From Halothiobacillaceae bacterium (GTDB lineage Bacteria; Pseudomonadota; Gammaproteobacteria; Halothiobacillales; Halothiobacillaceae), in the NCBI GenBank assembly GCA_028696185.1, contig JAQVHL010000008.1, positions 1 through 61,551 of the forward strand: DNA of 61,551 nucleotides. Reading direction: 5' to 3'. The position numbers and the translations under genes are program-made. Under the pieces are notes generated by a model. It was not told where the DNA came from and did not search any database. It saw only the letters and a program-made list of their open reading frames with translations. Shown here piece by piece: positions 1 to 8,720 of this stretch (positions within the stretch are counted from its first letter, which is position 1; the number at the start of each line of letters is the position of its first letter).

Positions 1-316
1 GAGTACCTTTCTTTGCTTGCCCAAAGAAAGGTACCAAAGAAAGGGCACCCCCACGGAGGCGCCCTTCGGGCAAGCCCTGGCCGGGGCCGCTCCGACCGGG
101 CCGTCCCGAATTCGAGCGCCGTACCCGTCAGGGCTTGGGGCATGGATGCCCTAAGGGTGCGAGAACAGGATGCACAACATCCTGTCGCGGCGGGACTGAA
201 AGGGCCCTCCATGGCCCTTTCACCCGGTCTCCGCAACCCCGGCCATGGCGCCTCCAAGGGGGGCTGGGATCGCGGTATTTGAAAACGGACCGTTGTCAAG
301 GCAGCGGATCGAGTGT
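1..316. repeat. Gene-free block of palindromic repeats
   Basis: No open frame here looks like a gene. The block contains three clear inverted repeats: a 13-bp perfect stem at 3-15/22-34 with a 6-base loop, an 8-bp perfect stem at 165-172/178-185 with a 5-base loop, and a 10-bp stem at 197-206/213-222. A further partial copy of the first hairpin arm follows directly (CCAAAGAAAGG at 35-44 region). This looks like a mosaic of dispersed intergenic repeats rather than a single terminator, because none of the stems is followed by a T tract. Similar AAAGAAAGG-type repeats are known from several gammaproteobacterial genomes; that link is from memory and not tested here. Confidence 0.6.
197..241. repeat. 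45-bp palindromic repeat, left copy
   Basis: The arms TGAAAGGGCC and GGCCCTTTCA form a perfect 10-bp stem around a 6-base loop, followed by a conserved tail CCCGGTCTCC. A second copy sits at 60854-60898, about 34 of 45 positions identical by eye. At stem position 6 the G-C pair here is an A-T pair in the other copy, a compensatory change. This suggests the fold, not only the sequence, is conserved, as in REP-like elements. Confidence 0.6.
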
Positions 317-757
317 TCAGCCTGCTGCCTGTTTCAGATGCCCAAGCAGGGCGGCCATGTTGTGAAGGGGCATGTTCTTGTCGAGAAACTTTTCCAGCAG
401 GGCGATGAGCGAGAGCGGAGTGAGGCGCGGGATGAGAAAACTCTCACGCATTTCGTCGCTCTGGGTTTTTTCGATGACCAGCAGCACGTCGAGCTGGCCG
501 TCTCGCGGTTCACCGAATTCCAGAAGCAGGGATTCGGTCAATGGTTTTTCCTTGCGGTTGGCAGGGGGTTGGGACTGGATGATGCGTACCATCCATGGCC
601 CGGCCGCGCGGCGCCCCGAGGCGATGCGTCGGTAACTGGTGCCTGCATTATCCTCGCGGTCGTAGGCAAAACGGTTGAGGCTCGCGAGGCGGGCGCCGAT
701 GTCGTTTTCGGATTTTTTCAGCAGTGCGCTCAGTCCGTCGTTGACTTGGGTCGCCAT
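317..757 (-). CDS. Conserved-looking hypothetical protein, 146 aa
   Basis: I do not recognise this protein. It is 146 residues, soluble, with no signal peptide, transmembrane segment or cofactor motif that I can see. The N-terminal 30 residues look helical (MATQVNDGLSALLKKSENDI), the middle is basic, and residues 80-140 read as a mixed alpha/beta segment rich in Leu. It starts 33 bases downstream of the mutM stop on the same strand, so it may be co-transcribed with mutM. Its normal codon use for this genome and its position argue that it is real. The antisense frames over it are longer but have no family resemblance. Confidence 0.65.
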   Translation of the reverse strand: MATQVNDGLSALLKKSENDIGARLASLNRFAYDREDNAGTSYRRIASGRRAAGPWMVRIIQSQPPANRKEKPLTESLLLEFGEPRDGQLDVLLVIEKTQSDEMRESFLIPRLTPLSLIALLEKFLDKNMPLHNMAALLGHLKQAAG

Positions 758-790
758 GGTTCCGGTTCCTCGCTGCTCGGGTTCGTCTTG

Positions 791-1636
791 TCAGGGCGCA
801 TGATACCGCTTTAATGGGGCGCACTGGCAGCGCGGACAGAAAAAGCTCGAGCGCTGCCCCAGTACGCTTCGTGCGATCGGCGTACCGCAGATCCGGCAGG
901 GTTCGGCTTCACGCCCATAGACCTGGAGCGTTTGCTGGAAGTACCCCGGTTGCCCGTCCTCACGCACGAAGTCGCGCAGGGTGGTGCCGCCCTGGGTTAC
1001 GGCGGCGCGCAGAACTGCGCGCAGGGCTTGTGCCAGGGTGTCCATTTCCTCGCGGGAGCAGTCGCCGGCCGGGCGGCTGGGGTCGATACGGGCGAGGAAC
1101 AGCCCTTCGCAGGCGTAGATGTTGCCGATGCCGACGACGACATGGCTGTCCATGATGAAGGGTTTGATGGCTATCCTTCTGCCGCGCGCGCGCGTGGCGA
1201 GCCAGGCGCCGTCGAAGTCGTCGGACAGGGGTTCCGGCCCCAGGGTGGCGAGTAGCGGGTGGGTTTCGGGTTGCCCGTCGTGCGCGAGGATGGCGCCGAA
1301 GCGGCGGGGGTCGTGATAGCGCAGGCGCCGGCCATCGTCGAGCAGGAGTTCCACATGGTCGTGCGGGCGGCGCGTGCTGTCACCGTCCACGAGGCGCAGG
1401 CTGCCGGACATGCCCAGGTGCAGGATCAGGCCGCGTTGGTCGTCGAAATCCAGCAGCAGGTACTTGGCGCGACGGCGCACGGCAAGGACGCGGCGGTCGC
1501 GTACCCGCGCGTCCAGGTCGTCCGGAACGGGCCAGCGCAGGCGAGGATTGTGTATCCGTGCGCCGTGGAGGGGGCGACCGAGCAGGTGCGGTTCGAGCCC
1601 GCTGCGGGTGGTTTCGACTTCAGGCAGTTCGGGCAT
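791..1636 (-). CDS. mutM: Formamidopyrimidine-DNA glycosylase (MutM/Fpg)
   Basis: This bifunctional base-excision repair enzyme removes 8-oxoguanine and formamidopyrimidines and nicks the abasic site. The N-terminus MPELPEVET carries the catalytic Pro and Glu after Met removal. The Lys of RRAKYLLLDF corresponds to the conserved beta-hairpin lysine. The C-terminus has the zinc finger, seen as CRICGTPI and CPRCQ. At 281 residues it is slightly longer than the usual 270-275. It lies on the minus strand downstream of rpmB-rpmG but is separated from them by a strong terminator at 1643-1677, so it probably has its own weak promoter or depends on read-through. Confidence 0.97.
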   Translation of the reverse strand: MPELPEVETTRSGLEPHLLGRPLHGARIHNPRLRWPVPDDLDARVRDRRVLAVRRRAKYLLLDFDDQRGLILHLGMSGSLRLVDGDSTRRPHDHVELLLDDGRRLRYHDPRRFGAILAHDGQPETHPLLATLGPEPLSDDFDGAWLATRARGRRIAIKPFIMDSHVVVGIGNIYACEGLFLARIDPSRPAGDCSREEMDTLAQALRAVLRAAVTQGGTTLRDFVREDGQPGYFQQTLQVYGREAEPCRICGTPIARSVLGQRSSFFCPRCQCAPLKRYHAP

Positions 1637-1642
1637 GGGGCG

Positions 1643-1677
1643 TACCGAAAAGCAAAAGCCCGGCGGGGCCGGGCTTT
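1643..1677 (-). terminator. Rho-independent terminator after rpmG
   Basis: On the minus strand a perfect 10-bp GC-rich stem (bases 1655-1664 with 1668-1677, loop of three) is followed by TTTTGCTTTT. It lies between the rpmG stop (1700) and the mutM start (1636), so it should end the ribosomal-protein transcript before mutM. Confidence 0.85.
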
Positions 1678-1699
1678 CAGGGCGGTCGTCAGAGGCCGA

Positions 1700-1855
1700 T
1701 CACTTGATCTTGGCTTCTTTATACATGACGTGCTTGCGTACCACCGGGTCGAATTTGCGCATTTCCAGCTTGTCCGGCGTGGTGCGCTTGTTCTTGGTGG
1801 TGGTGTAGAAGTGGCCGGTGCCGGCCGAAGATACGAGCTTGATCTTGTCGCGCAT
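1700..1855 (-). CDS. rpmG: 50S ribosomal protein L33
   Basis: L33 is a 51-residue component of the large ribosomal subunit near the E site. The translation begins [20 protein letters not shown] and ends in [11 protein letters not shown], typical of the cysteine-free (zinc-independent) L33 form. It is too short for many ORF finders. It starts 11 bases after the rpmB stop on the same strand, the usual rpmB-rpmG operon, and is followed by a strong terminator. Confidence 0.96.
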   Translation of the reverse strand: MRDKIKLVSSAGTGHFYTTTKNKRTTPDKLEMRKFDPVVRKHVMYKEAKIK

Positions 1856-1866
1856 GGTCTGTTACC

Positions 1867-2103
1867 TCAAACCTTTTCGCCGCGGGCGCGCAGGTCGGCC
1901 AGCACGGCATCGATGCCCAGCTTGTCGACGATGCGCATGCCCTTGGAGGACAGGCGCAGGCTGACCCAGCGGTTTTCGCTCTCGACCCAGAAGCGATGAT
2001 GATGGAGGTTCGGCAGAAAACGGCGGCGCGTCTTGTTGTTCGCGTGCGAGACGTTGTTGCCGACCGCAGGCCGCTTGCCCGTGACCTGACATACTCGGGA
2101 CAT
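1867..2103 (-). CDS. rpmB: 50S ribosomal protein L28
   Basis: L28 is a 78-residue large-subunit protein. The N-terminus [17 protein letters not shown] and the following basic region are diagnostic. The ATG at 2101-2103 was chosen over upstream in-frame starts because it is preceded by GGGGAG at good spacing and begins exactly at the family start. It has a single Cys and no CXXC pairs, so like the adjacent L33 it is the zinc-independent form. The two genes form an operon driven from the promoter at 2177-2205. Confidence 0.96.
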   Translation of the reverse strand: MSRVCQVTGKRPAVGNNVSHANNKTRRRFLPNLHHHRFWVESENRWVSLRLSSKGMRIVDKLGIDAVLADLRARGEKV

Positions 2104-2176
2104 GTCTGTCTCCCCAAAATGAAAGAATGTTTCTTGGTTCAGGGATGCCAAAACAGGCATGCCCGAAAGGGCGCGT

Positions 2177-2205
2177 ATTGTATGCGAGTGACGCTTGCGC
2201 TTCAA
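2177..2205 (-). promoter_or_regulatory. Sigma-70 promoter for rpmB-rpmG
   Basis: Reading the minus strand, TTGAAG is followed by exactly 17 bases and then TACAAT, close to the consensus -35 and -10. The leader between it and rpmB contains two small stem-loops (GCCC-GAAA-GGGC at 2161-2172 and ATGCC/GGCAT just downstream on the transcript). Confidence 0.7.
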
Positions 2206-2247
2206 GCGATTGCGTTGCTGCGCGCGTTCATCCGGACAGCAGGTGGA

Positions 2248-2276
2248 TTGCCCGTGCGTCGTGTGCGGCCTATCAT
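2248..2276 (+). promoter_or_regulatory. Sigma-70 promoter for trpS
   Basis: TTGCCC, a 17-base spacer and TATCAT lie 33 bases before the trpS start, diverging from the rpmB promoter. The -35 matches only in TTG, so strength is likely moderate. Confidence 0.55.
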
Positions 2277-2308
2277 CGCGCATTCCATCCATTTTCCCGC
2301 GACAGTCC

Positions 2309-3322
2309 ATGAGTACGTCCCACGCCAAGCCCGTCCTGCTCTCCGGCATCCAGCCTTCCGGTCAGTTGCTGATCGGTCATTATATCGGCGCGATCCGCAA
2401 CTGGGTGGCCATGCAGGAGACGCACGACAGCCTGTTCATGCTGGTCGACCTGCATGCCATCACCGTGCGCCAGGAACCGGCGGTGCTTCGCGAGCGCTGC
2501 CTGGATTTCATCGCGCTGTATCTGGCCTGCGGGCTGGACCCGCAGCGCAACACCCTGTTCATTCAGTCGCATGTGCCGGCGCATTCCCAGCTCGCGTGGA
2601 TACTCAACTGTTACGCGTACATGGGCGAGCTGGAGCGCATGACCCAGTTCAAGGACAAGTCGCGCCAGCATGAGGCGAACATCAATGTCGGCTTGTTCGA
2701 CTATCCGGTGTTGATGGCCGCCGACATCCTGTTGTACGGAACGGATCTCGTCCCGGTGGGCAGCGACCAGAAGCAGCATCTGGAACTGACGCGCGATCTG
2801 GCCATTCGCTTCAATAATATCTACGGCGAGGTCTTCCGTGTGCCCGAGCCGTATATTCCGAGCTTCGGCGGGCGGATCATGAGCCTGCAGGATCCGGAAA
2901 AGAAAATGTCCAAATCCGATCCAAACGAGCAGAGTTACATTGCCTTGCTCGATACGCCGGACGTGGTGGTGAAGAAGCTCAAGCGCGCAGTAACCGATTC
3001 AGGTAGCGAGGTGCGCTATGACCCGGAGAACAAGCCGGGCGTGTCCAATCTGCTGACTCTGATGTCCACGGTGTCCGGTCAGCCGCTGGAGGCCCTGGAG
3101 GCGCATTTTGCCGGCAAGGGCTACGGCGCGCTCAAGAAAGACGTGGCCGATGCGCTGATCGCGTTCCTGGAGCCCTTGCAGGCCCGCTATCACGCCCTGC
3201 GCGAGGATCAGGCGTATATCGATGGCGTACTGTCCGACGGTGCGCGCCGTGCCGGCGAGCGTGCCGCGCCCATGCTGGCGCGGGTGCATGAGGTCATCGG
3301 ACTGGTGCCCCCCGCGCGATGA
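2309..3322 (+). CDS. trpS: Tryptophan--tRNA ligase (TrpS)
   Basis: This class I aminoacyl-tRNA synthetase charges tRNA-Trp. The HIGH-like signature reads [13 protein letters not shown] near residues 15-27 and the KMSKS loop is intact (KKMSKSDP, about residue 200). At 337 residues it has the normal length. A longer in-frame extension exists upstream to 2195, but the ATG at 2309 places the protein start where the family begins, just after a good promoter. The stop overlaps the start of nnr by four bases. Confidence 0.97.
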   Translation: MSTSHAKPVLLSGIQPSGQLLIGHYIGAIRNWVAMQETHDSLFMLVDLHAITVRQEPAVLRERCLDFIALYLACGLDPQRNTLFIQSHVPAHSQLAWILNCYAYMGELERMTQFKDKSRQHEANINVGLFDYPVLMAADILLYGTDLVPVGSDQKQHLELTRDLAIRFNNIYGEVFRVPEPYIPSFGGRIMSLQDPEKKMSKSDPNEQSYIALLDTPDVVVKKLKRAVTDSGSEVRYDPENKPGVSNLLTLMSTVSGQPLEALEAHFAGKGYGALKKDVADALIAFLEPLQARYHALREDQAYIDGVLSDGARRAGERAAPMLARVHEVIGLVPPAR

Positions 3323-4797
3323 ACGCCTCCCCGTCGCCCTTGCCCCTGTATGCGGTTGCCGCCGTGCGCGGGGCGGAGCAGGCGGCTTTTGCGGCCGGTC
3401 TGTCCAGCCTTGATTTGATGGAGCGGGCGGGCATCGCGCTCTGCGATGTCCTGCTGCGCGAGTGGCCACGTGCGCGGCGCGTGCTTGTGGTTTGCGGGCC
3501 GGGCAACAACGGAGGGGATGGCTGGGTGGCCGCGCGCCATCTGGCAGCGGCGGGTCTGGACGTGCGTTGTGTCGCGCTGGGTGATACGACGACGGGGGAT
3601 GCGGGACACATGCGTGCGCGCTGGCAGGCGGCGGGCGGGATCGTCCTGTCGCCCGTTGCGGTGGATTTTTCCGAGGCGGAGGTGATTGTCGATGCCTTGT
3701 TCGGCATCGGACTTTCCCGTGCGCCCGAAGGTGAAGGGGCGGCCTTGATTGCCGCCATCAATGCCAGCGGGCGTCCGGTGCTGGCGGCAGATGTGCCTTC
3801 CGGTGTCGATGCCGACCGTGGGCAGGCGCCGGGACTGGCCGTGCGTGCGACGCGAACCCTGAGCTTCATTGCATCCAAGGCCGGGCTGCATACCGGCGCG
3901 GCCCTGGACCATGTCGGCGCGACCGAGCTGGCGACGCTGGATTTCCCTGGCGAGGCGCTGGGCGCCTTCCCGCCGCTGGCCGAAAGGCTGGAAAGCTTGT
4001 CCACGCTCCCGCCGCGTGCGCGAAACGCGCACAAGGGAGATTACGGCTTTCTGCTGGTGCTGGGGGGCAATCACGGTATGGCCGGTGCGGCACGCATGGC
4101 GGGCGAAGCCGCGCTGCGTGTTGGCGCCGGTCGCGTGGCGGTGGTCACGCGCGCCGATCAGGCGGGCACTCTGGGCATGGGCTGCCCGGAGCTGATGGTA
4201 CACGGTGTGGAGGATGAGCGCGGCCTGTTGCGCCTGCTGGCGCAGGCCAGTGCGGTGGCCATCGGTCCGGGGCTGGGGCGTGATGCCTGGGCCACCTTGC
4301 TGTGGCGGCATGTCCGTGCGCTGGATGTGCCTAGGGTCATCGATGCCGATGCCCTGGCCTTCCTGGGGCATCACGGCCACCGGGAGGGGGCTGGAGAGCG
4401 GGTGCTCACGCCTCATCCGGGCGAAGCCGCGCGTTTGCTCGACACGGACGCGCGCACGGTGCAGGCGGACCGTTATCAGGCCGTTCAGGCGCTACGGGCG
4501 CGTTATGGCGGCACTGTGGTGCTCAAGGGGGCGGGCACGCTGGTTTGTGACGAGACGCTGTCGGTCTGTCCGGACGGCAATCCAGGCATGGCGAGCGCGG
4601 GGATGGGCGATGTACTGACCGGGGTAATCGCCGGCCTGCTGGCGCAGGGGCTGAGCGCAGCGGCGGCGGCGCGTCTGGGGGTGTGCCTGCACGCGCGCGC
4701 AGGCGACTGGCTGGCGGCGCGACAGGGGGAGCGCGGCCTGCTGGCCAGCGACCTGCTGCCCGTGGTGCGCGCCCTGCTCAATGGGGTGAGTCCGTGA
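3319..4797 (+). CDS. nnr: Bifunctional NAD(P)H-hydrate epimerase / ADP-dependent dehydratase
   Basis: This metabolite-repair enzyme regenerates NAD(P)H from its damaged hydrates. The N-terminal half (about 1-215) is the YjeF_N epimerase with the glycine-rich motif [16 protein letters not shown]. The C-terminal half (about 230-492) is the ribokinase-like carbohydrate-kinase dehydratase with [19 protein letters not shown] and [15 protein letters not shown]. The length of 492 matches the E. coli fusion (515). It overlaps tsaE by four bases (GTGA), and this pairing is common in gammaproteobacteria. Confidence 0.95.
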   Translation: MNASPSPLPLYAVAAVRGAEQAAFAAGLSSLDLMERAGIALCDVLLREWPRARRVLVVCGPGNNGGDGWVAARHLAAAGLDVRCVALGDTTTGDAGHMRARWQAAGGIVLSPVAVDFSEAEVIVDALFGIGLSRAPEGEGAALIAAINASGRPVLAADVPSGVDADRGQAPGLAVRATRTLSFIASKAGLHTGAALDHVGATELATLDFPGEALGAFPPLAERLESLSTLPPRARNAHKGDYGFLLVLGGNHGMAGAARMAGEAALRVGAGRVAVVTRADQAGTLGMGCPELMVHGVEDERGLLRLLAQASAVAIGPGLGRDAWATLLWRHVRALDVPRVIDADALAFLGHHGHREGAGERVLTPHPGEAARLLDTDARTVQADRYQAVQALRARYGGTVVLKGAGTLVCDETLSVCPDGNPGMASAGMGDVLTGVIAGLLAQGLSAAAAARLGVCLHARAGDWLAARQGERGLLASDLLPVVRALLNGVSP

Positions 4798-5360
4798 ATC
4801 GACAGGGCGGGGACAGGCTGTATTTTGCCGCGATCGACGAGGCGAAGCTGGTGGTCTTGGCTGGAGAGCTGGCCCGCACGGCGCCGCACGAGGGCGTGGT
4901 CACCCTGCAGGGCACGCTCGGTGCGGGAAAAACCACCCTGGTGCGTGCGTTCCTGCGCGCCCTGGGGCATGCCGGGGCCGTGCGCAGCCCAACCTACACC
5001 CTGATTGAACCCTACGAACTTGGGGGCAGGCAGATCTTCCATTTTGATCTGTACCGTCTGGCCTGCGCCGAGGAGCTGGACGAGATGGGCGTGCGCGATT
5101 ATTTCGGGCCAGACCGGCTCGCGTTCATCGAGTGGCCGGAGAGGGGCGCGGGCGTGCTGCCTGACCCGGATATCGAGATTTCACTCAGCTATGCCGGGGG
5201 CGAGGATTGCGCGGCGCGGGATGTCGTTTTGCAGGCGCTCTCCATGGCCGGCCGGGAGTGGCTGGCCCGACTGTTGTCCTCGGACAACGCCCAGGTCATC
5301 GCCCCGGTGAGTCAGGCTTGTGTACAAGATATGGGGGGAGAGAGCGGAGCCTGCCCCTGA
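4794..5360 (+). CDS. tsaE: tRNA threonylcarbamoyladenosine biosynthesis ATPase TsaE
   Basis: TsaE is the P-loop ATPase partner of TsaB-TsaD in the t6A37 modification of ANN-decoding tRNAs. The Walker A reads GTLGAGKTTLVRAF (about residues 38-51), followed by RSPTYTLIEPY and a FIEWPERG motif typical of the family. I chose the GTG at 4794, overlapping the nnr stop, because upstream in-frame sequence is the shadow of nnr. The resulting 188 residues are slightly longer than E. coli TsaE (153), with a C-terminal extension. Confidence 0.93.
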   Translation: MNRQGGDRLYFAAIDEAKLVVLAGELARTAPHEGVVTLQGTLGAGKTTLVRAFLRALGHAGAVRSPTYTLIEPYELGGRQIFHFDLYRLACAEELDEMGVRDYFGPDRLAFIEWPERGAGVLPDPDIEISLSYAGGEDCAARDVVLQALSMAGREWLARLLSSDNAQVIAPVSQACVQDMGGESGACP

Positions 5361-5420
5361 ATACGGGGGGTGCAAGAGTTTGATATTTCTTGAGGATTGT
5401 TTTCTATCTTGCTAAAAGCA

Positions 5421-5449
5421 TTGTAATTTTGCTCTCGCATCGGTATACA
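5421..5449 (+). promoter_or_regulatory. Sigma-70 promoter for amiC
   Basis: TTGTAA, a 17-base spacer and TATACA lie in an AT-rich stretch 80 bases before amiC. The -10 hexamer overlaps the palindrome at 5448-5472. Confidence 0.5.
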
Positions 5450-5472
5450 TGTTCACACAAAGAATGAACATG
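5448..5472. promoter_or_regulatory. Perfect palindrome overlapping the amiC promoter
   Basis: CATGTTCA and TGAACATG are perfect 8-bp inverted arms separated by 9 bases. The site starts at the -10 element and covers the predicted start of transcription, a position typical of a repressor operator. It does not match LexA, Fur or CRP consensus. It could also act as an RNA hairpin at the 5' end of the transcript. Confidence 0.45.
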
Positions 5473-5528
5473 GGCCGTTTGTCGCCCGCTTCGCGCGGGT
5501 GACGGACACAACGAAGGAGGGCAGACTC

Positions 5529-6779
5529 ATGAGCGCCTTCGATCCTCACAAGGCCGCGCGTCGACGTTTTCTTACCCAGCTGCTGGTCGGTGGTGGCTTG
5601 TCCCTGCTGATGCTGCCATCGACCCTGCGAGCAGCCAGCCGCGTCGCGGGCGTACGCGCTTCCGCCGATAGCGCCAGTACCCGTCTGGTCATCGATCTGG
5701 ACGGGCCGTTGGACTATCGCATTTTCACGCTGACTGGCCCTGATCGTGTGGTTCTCGATCTGCCCGGCGTCAGTCTGGCTGCGCCGCTGGATGTGGATCT
5801 GCCGGGGCATTCGGTGGCGTCCAGCGTGCGTTCGGGCATTCGTGACCGCACCGACCTGCGTCTGGTGGTTGATGTCAAAGGGCCCACCAAGCCGCAGGCC
5901 CTGTTGCTGCCGCCTTCCGAGGGGGCGGGTTTTCGTCTGGTTGTCGACCTGCCGCATGCCGGCGGTGTTGCCGCTTCGGCGGTCAAGCCGGCCGAGCCGG
6001 TCGAGTCGTCCACCGCCCGCGCGGCCGATCCGCTGCCGCGTCCGCAAAAATCCCGACCCTCCGCGTTCCGCGATCTGGTGATTGCCATCGATGCCGGTCA
6101 CGGTGGCAAGGATCCTGGCGCAGTCGGGCGCAGCGGCACCCGCGAGAAGGATGTCACCCTGGCCATCGCGCGCAAGCTTGAACGCATCCTGCATAACGAA
6201 GCGGGCTTCAAGCCGGTGCTGACGCGCTCCACCGACAAGTTCATCTCCCTGCGCGAACGTACGCAGATTGCGCGTCGGCATAAGGCGGACATGTTCATTT
6301 CGATTCATGCCGATGCGTTCTACGATTCGAGTGCGCGTGGGTCGTCCGTCTATTGTGTATCGCACAAGGGGTCCAGTTCGGAGGCCGCGCGCTGGCTGGC
6401 CAACAAGGAAAATGCGGCCGATCTGGTGGGGGGCGTTTCGCTGGGCGATCACGACGATGTCGTCGCATCGGTACTGCTCGATCTGGCACAGACGGCTGCC
6501 TTGCAATCGAGCCTGGACGTGGGCGGGCGCGTGTTGCGTCAGCTGGGCGATATTGGCGACCTGCACAGGCGCGAAGTGCAGCAGGCGGGCTTCATGGTGC
6601 TCAAGTCGCCGGATATTCCTTCCATTCTGGTCGAGAGCGCCTTCATCTCCAATCCTGGCGAAGAGCAGCGCCTGCGCACTTCATCCCATCAGGATCGCGT
6701 TGCGCAGTCGATCTTCCGCGGGGTGCATGGCTACTACGCCAACAAGGCCATCGACGGGACGCGCTTCGCTTCGCTGTGA
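5529..6779 (+). CDS. amiC: N-acetylmuramoyl-L-alanine amidase AmiC-type, Tat-exported
   Basis: This periplasmic amidase cleaves septal peptidoglycan during daughter-cell separation. The N-terminus carries a twin-arginine signal (ARRRFLTQLL followed by a hydrophobic stretch). Residues about 45-145 fit the AMIN localisation domain. The C-terminal Amidase_3 domain has IDAGHGGKDPGAVG, SIHADA and ESAFISNPGEE, holding the zinc ligands and the catalytic Glu. The ATG at 5529 is preceded by GGAGGG; an upstream in-frame start at 5499 would bury the Tat signal. The tsaE-amidase-mutL order is conserved in gammaproteobacteria. Confidence 0.94.
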   Translation: MSAFDPHKAARRRFLTQLLVGGGLSLLMLPSTLRAASRVAGVRASADSASTRLVIDLDGPLDYRIFTLTGPDRVVLDLPGVSLAAPLDVDLPGHSVASSVRSGIRDRTDLRLVVDVKGPTKPQALLLPPSEGAGFRLVVDLPHAGGVAASAVKPAEPVESSTARAADPLPRPQKSRPSAFRDLVIAIDAGHGGKDPGAVGRSGTREKDVTLAIARKLERILHNEAGFKPVLTRSTDKFISLRERTQIARRHKADMFISIHADAFYDSSARGSSVYCVSHKGSSSEAARWLANKENAADLVGGVSLGDHDDVVASVLLDLAQTAALQSSLDVGGRVLRQLGDIGDLHRREVQQAGFMVLKSPDIPSILVESAFISNPGEEQRLRTSSHQDRVAQSIFRGVHGYYANKAIDGTRFASL

Positions 6780-6896
6780 GCGCCCGGTGGGGCTGGGCGA
6801 TCCACCGTCTGCGCCATTTGCTGGAATCCGGTCTTTGTTGCGCTTGGGTTGCCGGCCCTGAACAGGCAGAATGGCCCTTTTTCGCCGGTTTGTCCC

Positions 6897-8720
6897 ATGC
6901 CCCGCATTCAGCCCTTGAGTCCGCAGCTCATCAATCAGATCGCCGCCGGCGAGGTGATAGAGCGGCCGTCCAGCGTGGTCAAGGAACTGGTCGAAAACAG
7001 CCTGGATGCGGGTGCCTCGCGCCTGGAGGTGGATGTCGAGCAGGGCGGACTGCGTCTGATCCGGGTGTCCGACAACGGTGGCGGTATTCATCCGGAGGAT
7101 TTACCCCTGGCCCTGACCGCACATGCGACGAGCAAGATCCGCAGCGCGGAAGAGTTGTTCAGCGTCGCCAGCCTTGGGTTCCGTGGCGAGGCGCTGGCCA
7201 GCATGGCGTCGGTGGCACGGCTTGAGCTGCAGTCGCGCCAGATGGACAGCGAGCGCGGCTGGGAAGTCACCAGCGATGGGCGTGAGTTGTCCGGGGTGAG
7301 CCCGGTGGCGCACCCGCAGGGTACGACCGTGCGTGTGAGCGATCTGTTCTTCAACGTGCCGGCGCGGCGTAAATTCCTCAAGAGCGAGCGTACGGAGTTC
7401 GGCCATATCGAAGAAGCGCTGCGCCGTATTGCTCTGGCGCGCTTCGATGCCGGGTTCGTTCTGCGCCACAATCGGCGGGCGGTGTTCGAGCTGCCCCCCG
7501 CCACCGCCCGCACTGAGCAGGAAGGGCGGCTGGCGCGGCTTCTGGGCGAGAGTTTCGTTGAGCATGTCTTTCATCTGGACGAGACGCGCGGTGGGTTTCG
7601 CCTGTGGGGCTGGGTGGCGCAGCCCGCGTTTTCACGCGCGCAGTCGGATTATCAGTATTTCTTCGTCAACGGCCGGGCCGTGCGCGACCGGCTGATTGCG
7701 CACGCCGTGCGTCGCGCCTTTGGCGACGTCTTGCATCACGCGCGCTTTCCCGCGTTTGTGCTCTACCTGGAGCTGGATCCGTCCGGGGTGGATGTCAATG
7801 TGCATCCAGCCAAATCCGAGGTGCGCTTTCGTGAATCCGGTTCGGTGCATGATTTCATTGCCAGCACCCTGCATCGGGCGCTGGCCGTCTCGCGCCCCCT
7901 GCCGGTGGCCGGGGCGCTGGATGCGCTGGGGCTTGCAGCCGCCGAATCCCCGTCCGTCTCGTGCCCGGACAGCAGAAGGGCCGCACCCGTCCCATCGTCC
8001 ATGGCGCCTTCGCCCCGTTATGCTCCTCGCCCGCTCGATCTGGCCGAGCAGGGGGGGGCATATGCGCGTTTTGTCGGTGAGGCAGCCTCGCCTTCATTCT
8101 CCCCATCGCTCCCGTCGCCGCCCGATCTGGCCGAAGTGCCGCCGCTGGGCTTTGCGCTGGCTCAGTTGCACGGGATCTATATCCTGGCGCAGAACGCCGA
8201 TGGGCTGGTTCTGGTGGACATGCACGCGGCGGCCGAGCGGGTGACCTATGAGCGGCTGAAGCAGTCTTTCGAGCGTGAAGCCGTGGTGCGTCAGCCTTTG
8301 CTGGTGCCGCTCACACTGGGTGTTTCGCCGGCGGAGGCCGATCAGGCGGAAGCGGCCTTGCCGATGTTTGCTGCCCTGGGGTTCGTGCTTGACCGGGCGG
8401 GGCCGGATCGCCTGCGTGTCCGTGAGGTGCCCGCCCTGCTGGGGAATGCCGATGTGGAGCCGCTGGTGCGCGATGTGCTGGGCGAGCTTCGCAGTCTGGG
8501 GAGTGTCGATGGGCTGCGCCGCGCGTTGGACACGGTACTCTCACGCATGGCCTGCCACGGCTCGGTGCGCGCGAACCGCCTTTTGAGCGTACCGGAGATG
8601 AATGCCCTGTTACGCGACATGGAGCGTACTGAACGCAGCGGGCAGTGCAATCATGGACGACCGACCTGGACGCGCCTGAGCCTGCGTGACCTGGATCGCC
8701 TGTTCATGCGGGGACAGTGA
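6897..8720 (+). CDS. mutL: DNA mismatch repair protein MutL
   Basis: MutL couples MutS mismatch recognition to strand incision. The N-terminal GHKL ATPase shows ELVENSLDAG and SDNGGGI. The C-terminal dimerisation domain contains DMHAAAERVTYE near residue 440, which fits the DQHA(X)2E(X)4E endonuclease metal motif with Met for Gln, as in Pseudomonas. ACHGSVRA and CNHGRPTW near the end supply further metal-site residues. This predicts an endonuclease-active MutL of the type found in genomes lacking MutH. The ATG at 6897 (MPRIQPLSPQLINQIAAGE) matches the family start; an upstream in-frame start at 6849 adds non-conserved residues. Confidence 0.97.
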   Translation: MPRIQPLSPQLINQIAAGEVIERPSSVVKELVENSLDAGASRLEVDVEQGGLRLIRVSDNGGGIHPEDLPLALTAHATSKIRSAEELFSVASLGFRGEALASMASVARLELQSRQMDSERGWEVTSDGRELSGVSPVAHPQGTTVRVSDLFFNVPARRKFLKSERTEFGHIEEALRRIALARFDAGFVLRHNRRAVFELPPATARTEQEGRLARLLGESFVEHVFHLDETRGGFRLWGWVAQPAFSRAQSDYQYFFVNGRAVRDRLIAHAVRRAFGDVLHHARFPAFVLYLELDPSGVDVNVHPAKSEVRFRESGSVHDFIASTLHRALAVSRPLPVAGALDALGLAAAESPSVSCPDSRRAAPVPSSMAPSPRYAPRPLDLAEQGGAYARFVGEAASPSFSPSLPSPPDLAEVPPLGFALAQLHGIYILAQNADGLVLVDMHAAAERVTYERLKQSFEREAVVRQPLLVPLTLGVSPAEADQAEAALPMFAALGFVLDRAGPDRLRVREVPALLGNADVEPLVRDVLGELRSLGSVDGLRRALDTVLSRMACHGSVRANRLLSVPEMNALLRDMERTERSGQCNHGRPTWTRLSLRDLDRLFMRGQ

